Positions 1-7,400 of a DNA stretch of 64,000 nt are shown piece by piece. Numbering within the stretch: the first letter of the stretch is position 1; each line of letters starts with the position of its first letter. Where the stretch lies: contig VXTP01000015.1 of NCBI GenBank assembly GCA_009837395.1, forward strand, positions 1 to 64,000. Direction: 5' to 3'. Source of the stretch: Gemmatimonadota bacterium. GTDB lineage: Bacteria; JAAXHH01. The position numbers were made by a program, and so were the translations under genes. Below the pieces are notes generated by a model that saw only the letters and a list, made by a program, of their open reading frames with translations, ran no database searches and was not told the DNA's origin.

Positions 1-3000
1 TCCCTGGACAGATCCTTGTGGCCGTCTCCGGAAGGGTAGGCGATATCGGTCTGCCGGTTGGGCCGGGATGTGTTGTACGCGCTGGTTCCGCTGATGCCGC
101 GGGAGAAGGCGTGGTCCCGCTGGGCGGTCAGGCGTCCCCTGCCGTCCGTGGTCTGCACGACGCGGCGCAGGCCGTCCCTTGCGTACCGGACGGTATGTCC
201 GTTCGCGTCGGTAACGGCTATGGCGTCCAGGGTCACCGGATCGTAGGTGGTCATGGCGCCCGGCTGCGCGCCTTCCGGCCATGCGCGCAGGTTATCGAAG
301 GACGCGACGACCGACTGCACACCGTTGGCCAGCCTGACGGCGTCGACGACGCCTCTGCGGCCCCTCATGTTCCATGCGCCGGTCTTCGGGTAGCGCGCAC
401 CGTCCATGCGGGCCCACCACCGGCCGTTCTTCCAGGCGATGCGCAGGCGGTGCCAGCGGCCGGGCACGTAGCGCGCGCCCGTGTCCTTGAGGGTCCCGTT
501 GTCGGCAGCCTTCACGCGTCCGTCCCGTTCGAAGACCCACCGGATGCGGTTTTGTCCAAGGGTTACCTCGGTGCGTTCACCGGTGGCCTGCACCCTGGCG
601 TCGACCTCGAACACGCCGGCGGCCAGGGAGGGCAGGGTGCGTTCGGCCACGGCGTTGTCCAGGGCGAGGGCGCCGTCCTCCAGGGTGACGGCGCCGGCCC
701 TGGTGTCGGCCCTGTGCCACGGAGTAGCGGCTACGAGCGCGTCCCAGCCGGCGTGGTCGTCGAAGACCTCGGCGGTTACTTTCGATGCATCGGCGCCGGT
801 GAAGGCGGTCACGGGCCGCACCTTCCCATAGCCCATGATCGTGGACGTCACGGTACCATGGGCGTCCTTCGCCTGGGTCAGGTTGCCGTAGGCGTCGTAG
901 GCGGCGGCCACCTGCCGGTCGATCCACTCGTCCGCGTCCACCTGGCCGTCCGCGTTGCGGTCCAGCCATGCCGAGGTGGTGTCGGGCATGATGATGGCGT
1001 TGTTACCGTGGACAAACCGGCCATAGCGATGCCTGGTGGACTGCAGCCTACTGCCGGACCCGTCCCTGACGGTGACCACGTGGGGGCGGTCCAGGATGTA
1101 GGCGCGTTCGAGGAACACGTCTTCGGGGTCGTCGGCGGCAAGGACGGTGACCTGGATGTCCCTGGCGTATACCCTGATCTTGCGGTACACGGCCTGCTGC
1201 GGCTTGTACACGCCGGCATACATCGTGAGGTTGACCCTGGCGCTGTCCGCGCTCGAAGGCACGGGCATGAGGACGTCGAAGGATTTTTCCTCGGGATCGG
1301 GCCGCCCGCCGGCCAGCGGCACGACCTGCGTCAGCGACGCGGCCGGACGGCTGCCGGCGTTCTTCCAGGCGACGGTTACCGTGACGCCGGCGTACATGTT
1401 GTCTCCGCCCTGCAGCTGATCGGTGCCGAGGACGCCCCGGATGCGCAGCGCATCGCGACCGGACACGGAGAAGCGCCGGCCTGCGAAGTCGTAGAACCCG
1501 GAGCTCTCGATTGCCGAGTCCGCGTTGAGAAAAGCCTCCACCGAGGCCACGGGCGGATCTCCGGAGCTAAGGAAGGCGGCGTGGGTGCGGTTGGCGGTCG
1601 ACAGGGAGGTGTCGAGGACGGGCTGTCCGAAGACTAGGGTCACCGGACTCCTCGTCACCTGGTCCGCGTGATAGCTGGTCTCGGTGACGCGCAGGGTGTG
1701 CGTGCCCGACTTGAGCGTCTCGCTGGCAACCAGGCCGTTCCTGGCATTGTGCGTTCGTTCAGTCGTCGTGCTGACCCCGTCCCTGGCAGTCGTAGTCTCC
1801 TGCGCCCTGATCCAGTAGGCCTGCTGCGGGATGCCCGGGTGGTAGAAGGGTTGCCAGCGGCCGGTCCAGGTGCCCTGGGCCGTGACCTGCCAGGTCGTCC
1901 TATGTCGTTGGACCACGTTCCCGGACGCGTCGTAGTGGATCGTCTGCTCCAGCAGGCCCCTGCGGATATCGCGTTCGGATTCCTGCTTCTTGTTCGTGGC
2001 CGAGAGTCCCAGGGCGTCCAGGTCGGCCTCGCTCACGAAGTCGCGCCGTATTTTCCCATGGCCGCCGGGCAGGACCTCGTCCACCACGGGGAAGGTGATC
2101 CGCCGCACGCGCCGGTCGTCGATGATGTCCATGACAGCCGCCGCCTGCAAATAGCTGAACGCCGTGGTGTCCGGCGGGACCGGCCCCCCGCTGCCGTCGG
2201 CGTCCCATATCCTGTGACTGATGCGGCGGGACCGGTCGAAATAGGCGTCATCGTATTTAAGCGTGGTATCGGGAGGTGCGATCGCCTCGTAACCTATCTT
2301 CATCTCCCCGCCGGCGGGCGTGACGATCTTGGTGATGCGGTAGCTGTCGGCCAGCGTGTTGGTGAAGCGCCAGGGCGGCAGCTGATCGGCGGCCGCATTC
2401 CCGGTGCCCATGACGGCGATCTCCTTGAGCAGGAGCGTGCGCGCGTTGTCGCCCGAGGCTACGGCAGGCCTCGGAGGTCCGCCGTTGGCGCCGTCGTAGC
2501 GGAACACGTAGCGGGCAATCTGATTGCCATCGGGAGCCGTGACGGTCAGGGCGTCGAGGCGGTGCGCGCTCGCAATACCGTCGTACATCCGGTAATTCCG
2601 GCTGTCGGTGACCAGGTGATGGCCATAGGGCAGGGTCTCGCCCGCCGGCGTGGAGAAGTAGTTGTCGTAGGTGATCTTCACCGATGTGTTGGAGTTGCTC
2701 GGCGTATACGCAGCGATATGGATATCGGGTCTGGCGCTGGTCTCGGTCGTGATCTTGCGCACGACTTTCCCGTCCGCCCCGGCGAGGATGGCCTTCGACA
2801 GGTGCGCCGTGTTGAACGTCTTGACCACGGTCAGGTTGGCGCGGCTTTGACCGACCGTAATCCCGCCGGGAAAGCGCGGGTCGATGTCGGCGAAGGTGAG
2901 CAGGTTGCGAAAGGAACGTGTGGCTTCCGCCCGTTCTTTCGCCCAGTCCCGGACCGTGGTCACCGGACCGTCGGAAACGTACCTGAACCGGATCGTGTTG

Positions 3001-3812
3001 CCGGTCTGGTCCCTGATCTCGGCCAGATTCCACTGGTACACCATCTCGGGCATGAGTTCTTTGAAACCGCCCTGCTGCACGGCGCCGCCCTTGACGGTCT
3101 GGTTCATGCCGTAGTCCTGCCCGCCGATCGTGACCGCGCCGAAGGTGTAGGTCAGGCCCGACACGGTCCTGGCCGTCCACGTGGAGGCCAGCGGCGCGTT
3201 CCGGTTGAAGTTCCACCGGACGTCCATGAAGCGCCGGTTCTCGGCGAAATAGACGTTGGTGGCGGGAAGCGGCACGCCCGGCGTGGCGGCGCGTTGCGAG
3301 TCGTCGAGCTGGCGGACCAGGCGGTGCGATCCGTCGGGAAGCACCATGGACAGGTTGAAGGAGAAGGGGTGGTTGATCGGGCTGGTCGTATCCTTGAGTT
3401 CATAGCCGCCGGTCACCTTGATCGCCCCGAACTCCAGGTTCCACCCCAGGCCCACCCACGTGGCGTTGTTGAGCGTGACCGTGCCCTTGCTGAGCGTACT
3501 GATCTGCTGCGCCGTGCCCAGCTTGATCAGCCGGTCCGTGCCCGTCACCGCGCTGCTGTAGCGCATGTTCAGGGGCAGAGACAGGCCACCCGCGCCTTCT
3601 ACTTCCCCGAGCGGCAGCGCGTAGGACCAGTTGCCGGAGAAGTAGTCCACCTGGTCCGCGTCGATGACGCCGGAGAGACTGTCGAAGTCATAGGCGCCTT
3701 TGGCGGCATCGATGATCGTCGTCTGGCCGTGCACGTTCAGTGCCGCCATGGAGAGCAGGAGGAGGCCGAGGAGCGTCCTCAGGGCGAAACGGTACAGGTG
3801 GTGTCCTGGCAT
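1..3812 (-). CDS. Secreted YD/RHS-repeat-like giant protein, C-terminus beyond left edge
   Basis: The minus-strand frame is open from the ATG at 3812 to the window edge, at least 1,270 codons without a stop. The N-terminus is a clear signal peptide (MPGHHLYRF, a Leu-rich core, then NVHGQ). The next part has features of the RHS/SpvB/insecticidal-toxin N-terminal region: a sandwich-like opening with WSYALPLGE and LPLNMRYSS. Later come YD-like repeats (YDAYGNLTQAKDAHGTVTS and YDPVTLDAIAVTDANG), an EF-hand or dockerin-type loop (DRNADGQVDADEW, about residues 945-960) and a LamG-like stretch (WVFERDGRVKA, WHRLRIAWKNGRWWARMDG). RHS proteins usually end in a variable toxin or adhesin domain, which is not in view here. 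The start is preceded by AAAGGAG six bases upstream. A second in-frame ATG at 3914 also has AAGGAG, so a 34-residue longer form is possible. The family call is good; the function (toxin delivery, adhesion, cell wall) is not determined. Confidence 0.85.
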   Translation of the reverse strand, partial: MPGHHLYRFALRTLLGLLLLSMAALNVHGQTTIIDAAKGAYDFDSLSGVIDADQVDYFSGNWSYALPLGEVEGAGGLSLPLNMRYSSAVTGTDRLIKLGTAQQISTLSKGTVTLNNATWVGLGWNLEFGAIKVTGGYELKDTTSPINHPFSFNLSMVLPDGSHRLVRQLDDSQRAATPGVPLPATNVYFAENRRFMDVRWNFNRNAPLASTWTARTVSGLTYTFGAVTIGGQDYGMNQTVKGGAVQQGGFKELMPEMVYQWNLAEIRDQTGNTIRFRYVSDGPVTTVRDWAKERAEATRSFRNLLTFADIDPRFPGGITVGQSRANLTVVKTFNTAHLSKAILAGADGKVVRKITTETSARPDIHIAAYTPSNSNTSVKITYDNYFSTPAGETLPYGHHLVTDSRNYRMYDGIASAHRLDALTVTAPDGNQIARYVFRYDGANGGPPRPAVASGDNARTLLLKEIAVMGTGNAAADQLPPWRFTNTLADSYRITKIVTPAGGEMKIGYEAIAPPDTTLKYDDAYFDRSRRISHRIWDADGSGGPVPPDTTAFSYLQAAAVMDIIDDRRVRRITFPVVDEVLPGGHGKIRRDFVSEADLDALGLSATNKKQESERDIRRGLLEQTIHYDASGNVVQRHRTTWQVTAQGTWTGRWQPFYHPGIPQQAYWIRAQETTTARDGVSTTTERTHNARNGLVASETLKSGTHTLRVTETSYHADQVTRSPVTLVFGQPVLDTSLSTANRTHAAFLSSGDPPVASVEAFLNADSAIESSGFYDFAGRRFSVSGRDALRIRGVLGTDQLQGGDNMYAGVTVTVAWKNAGSRPAASLTQVVPLAGGRPDPEEKSFDVLMPVPSSADSARVNLTMYAGVYKPQQAVYRKIRVYARDIQVTVLAADDPEDVFLERAYILDRPHVVTVRDGSGSRLQSTRHRYGRFVHGNNAIIMPDTTSAWLDRNADGQVDADEWIDRQVAAAYDAYGNLTQAKDAHGTVTSTIMGYGKVRPVTAFTGADASKVTAEVFDDHAGWDALVAATPWHRADTRAGAVTLEDGALALDNAVAERTLPSLAAGVFEVDARVQATGERTEVTLGQNRIRWVFERDGRVKAADNGTLKDTGARYVPGRWHRLRIAWKNGRWWARMDGARYPKTGAWNMRGRRGVVDAVRLANGVQSVVASFDNLRAWPEGAQPGAMTTYDPVTLDAIAVTDANGHTVRYARDGLRRVVQTTDGRGRLTAQRDHAFSRGISGTSAYNTSRPNRQTDIAYPSGDGHKDLSR

Positions 3813-4134
3813 GATGAACTCCTTTACAATGGTCGTTGCAATGGTTGTAGCGGAAGTGTGGTTGCACTTGAAACGCGACGTTAACGCATGAATGAAACCG
3901 GTGATCACCGACATGATGAATGAGCTCCTTGTCTTGAGTATGAGCGGCTGCACGACGCGCGGCCGTCTGGGTGCGAACGATCGATGCGGTATGGACCGTG
4001 TGCCGGATGCCGGGTGATCAACAGATCCGGCGCGAACCGCCGGGCATGCTGGATGTGTCGGGCATGTCGGGCATTCCGGGTCTACGTCTCGCGACGCTTG
4101 ATCCGGATGTGAGGCTGAGGAGAAAAAGGGCATG

Positions 4135-4175
4135 AAAAATCCCCGTGCCGTGGGTGGATCAGAAGTAGCACGGGG
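4135..4175 (-). terminator. Hairpin plus T-run inside the RHS gene leader
   Basis: On the minus strand CCCCGTGC and GCACGGGG form an 8-bp perfect stem around a 19-base loop, followed by ATTTTT. This looks like an intrinsic terminator, but it lies between the promoter at 4271-4299 and the start codon at 3812. It could therefore act as an attenuator in the leader rather than end an upstream gene, since the gene to its right points the other way. Confidence 0.5.
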
Positions 4176-4270
4176 ACGCTTGTAGGTCCGCGGGGTGCGG
4201 GTCCGCTAAGGGACGCGAGGATGTCCTGATTCGGTTGTCGTTACGCCCGTTAAATGGGCATGATGACTAC

Positions 4271-4299
4271 ACTATACATGTGTTTTGTAAACATGTCAA
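4271..4299 (-). promoter_or_regulatory. Near-consensus sigma70 promoter for the RHS-like gene
   Basis: On the minus strand TTGACA (4294-4299) and TATAGT (4271-4276) are 17 bases apart. The spacer carries an inverted repeat, ACATGT on each side of a TTTACAAAAC-type core, which could bind a regulator. Transcription would start near 4264, leaving about 450 bases of leader before the chosen start codon. Confidence 0.7.
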
Positions 4300-4467
4300 G
4301 CTGGTTTTAAAAATACCAGACTTGGAATCGTCTTTTTCTTTAGTCCGCCTCAATTCCCGGCGGCCGTGAAAATACCTTGATTTCTAAACACCCGTATAGC
4401 AACTTCCGGTTGCTGTGCCGGCGCGAAACGACCCGATTTTCAAACCCCGGAACCCGACCTTCTTCCC

Positions 4468-7400
4468 ATGGCCGGAACGACCATACAGATCAAAGGGGCC
4501 CGCGTTCACAACCTGAAGAACGTGAACCTGGACCTTCCGAAAGACGCGCTGATCTGCTTTACCGGCGTATCCGGTTCCGGCAAGTCCTCGCTGGCCTTCG
4601 ACACCCTCTACGCCGAGGGCCAGCGGCGGTACGTCGAATCGCTCTCCGCCTACGCGAGGCAGTTCCTCGGCCAGATGCAGAAACCGGACGTCGACCGGAT
4701 TACGGGTCTGGCGCCCGCCATTTCCATCGAACAGAAAGCCGCCGGGCTGAATCCCCGGTCCACCGTCGGGACGATCACGGAGATCTACGACTTTCTGCGC
4801 GTGCTCTACGCCCGGGTGGGGGTGCCGCACTGCACGAAGTGCGGTGCACGGATCGGGGCTCAGACCCTCGAACAGATCGTCGCCCGGATCCTGGCGCTGC
4901 CGGAAGGAACGCGGATGCTCGTCCTGGCGCCGGTGATCCAGGGACGCCGCGGCGAGTACCGGGACCTGTTCGAGGACCTGCGCCGGCAGGGCTATCTGCG
5001 CGCACGGGTGAATGGAGAGGTCGTAAATCTCTCCGAGGATCCCGATCTCGACCGCAACATGCGGCACACGATCGAAGTGGTGACGGACCGTCTCGTCATG
5101 CGGGACGACATCCGCACCCGGCTGGTCGAAGCCGTCGAAGGCGCACTGCACCTTGGACAGGGTACCGTCATGGTCCAGCTGGAGGCAGACGGCCGGACTT
5201 CCGACCTGCTCTTCAGCACCCGGTACGCCTGCACAAAGTGCGATCTGAGTTACGAAGAGCCGACGCCGCAGCTGTTCTCCTTCAACAGTCCGCAGGGCAT
5301 GTGCCCGAACTGCCACGGACTGGGCACCATGATGCGGATCGAACCCAGGCTCATCGTGCCCGATCCGTCGAAGTCCATCAACGAAGGCGCGATCGAACCC
5401 CTTGGTACCATCGCCAACCTCTGGAAACGGCACTTCTACGAAGGGATCGCCCAGCACGTGGGTTTCAGCCTGGACACACCGTGGGAGCAGTTGACCGAAG
5501 AGGCGCGGCGGGTGGTGCTGTACGGACTGGGCTACAAGCGCATCACCTTTACGTTCCGCAACGGAAAGGGCGGCGAATGGTCGCACAAGGACCGGTTCAA
5601 CGGGGTCGTGAACGATCTGGAGAAGCGCTACCATACGCTCAAGTCCCAGCGGCACAAGGCCGAACTCGAACGGTACATGGCCATAGGGGAATGTGACCTC
5701 TGCCACGGCGAACGCCTTAAACCCGAAGCGCTGTCCGTCACCCTGGGCGGCCTCTCCATCGCCGCGCTGTGCCGCCTTCCCATCCTCGACATCCGCGCGT
5801 TCTTCGAGAAACTGTCCCTGTCGGACGCCGAACGCCAGATCGGCGACGAAGCGCTCAAGGAGATCGTCGCACGGCTCGACTTCCTGCTCAACGTGGGTCT
5901 CGAATACCTGACGCTGGAACGCACGGCGCCGACGCTTTCCGGCGGGGAGGCGCAGCGCATACGGCTCGCAAGCCAGATCGGCCGCGGTCTCGTCGGCGTG
6001 ATGTACGTGCTCGACGAACCGAGCATCGGCCTCCATCCCAGGGACAACCGGCGGCTGCTGGATACCCTGGGCTATCTGCGGGACCAGGGAAACACGGTCA
6101 TCATCGTCGAACACGATGAAGAGACCATGTGGGCGTCCGACCACATCGTGGACTTCGGCCCGGGTGCCGGTGTCAACGGCGGCGAGATCGTCGCCGAGGG
6201 CCGTCCCGGTGTCGTGGCCGCCAGCACGGCATCGCTGACCGGGCAGTACCTGTGCGGGAAGAAGACGATCCCGGTTCCGGTCTCCCGCCGCGGCGTTAAC
6301 GACAGTTGGCTGACGATCCTGGGCGCCCGTCAGAACAACCTCAAGAACCTGGACGTCCGGTTGCCCGTGGGCCGGTTCACCTGCGTCACGGGTGTATCCG
6401 GTTCGGGCAAGAGCTCGCTGATCAACGATATCCTGTACGCGGCTTTGGCCCGGTCGCTGAACAAGGCCGGCACCCAACCGGGCGAGTTCGACGGGCTCAA
6501 AGGCGTGAGTCACCTGGACAAGGTCATCAACATCGACCAGGCGCCTATCGGCCGCACGCCGAGATCGAACCCGGCGACCTATACGAAGGTCTTCGACGCG
6601 ATCCGCGCCCTCTTCGCCGAAACCCCGGAGGCCAGGTTGCGCGGCTACAAGCCCGGACGGTTCAGCTTCAACGTGCGGGGTGGCCGGTGCGAGGCCTGCG
6701 AAGGCAACGGCGCGACGCGGGTGGAGATGGATTTCCTGGCGGACATGTGGGTTTCCTGTCCCGTCTGCGAGGGCAGGCGGTTCGACCGGGAGACCCTGGA
6801 GGTGAAGTACAAAGGGCATTCCATAGCTGACGTGCTCGACCTGGACGTGCAGGAAGCACTGGAGATCTTCGAACACGTTCCTTCCATCGCCCGGGTGCTC
6901 CGGACACTCTACGACGTGGGCCTGGGGTATATCAAGCTGGGCCAGCCCGCGCCCACGCTGTCGGGCGGCGAGGCGCAGCGCATCAAGCTGGGACGCGAAC
7001 TGTGCAAGCGCAGCACGGGGCGGACCATGTATGTGCTGGACGAACCCACGACCGGCCTGCACTTCGAAGACATCACCCACCTGCTCGCCGTGCTGAACGC
7101 CTTCGTGGACAAGGGCAACACCGTCGTCGTCATCGAGCACAACATCGACGTGATCAAGACCGCCGACTGGATCATCGACCTGGGGCCGGAGGGCGGAGAA
7201 GCGGGCGGACGCGTCATCGCCGAGGGCACGCCGGAGACCGTCGCGGCCACTGCCGGGTCGTCCACCGGACAGATCCTGGCGAAAGCAATGCGGCCTGCCG
7301 GATCTCCAGGGACCTCGCCGGAGACGCCGGCGATTCCGGCGAGTTCGGAATCATCGCCAGCCGCCGGCCAGACCGCCAGCGCGGACCGGACCGCCGGCGC

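Larger units (their letters stand above)
3813..4467. other. Long divergent intergenic region (RHS-like gene / uvrA)
   Basis: These 655 bases hold the minus-strand promoter, its leader hairpin and a duplicated start region: AAGGAG then TTCATCATG at 3812, and AAGGAG then CTCATTCATCATG at 3914. The stretch 4020-4080 contains several GGGCATG/GGGCATT repeats. The minus frame stays open up to an ATG at 4133, but that extension has no sequence character I recognise. I see no convincing promoter or Shine-Dalgarno for uvrA on the plus strand. Confidence 0.5.

Noticed and set aside
18-3884. Two long plus-strand ORFs (539 and 738 codons) at the left edge
   Set aside because: They are exactly codon-aligned antisense to the RHS-like gene, have no ribosome sites and encode low-complexity Gly/Val/Arg-rich sequence. 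They arise from GC-rich codon bias.
4384-7140. 918-codon minus-strand ORF inside uvrA
   Set aside because: Antisense shadow of a strongly conserved gene, with no recognisable domain. The same holds for the 425-codon ORF at 8884-10161.
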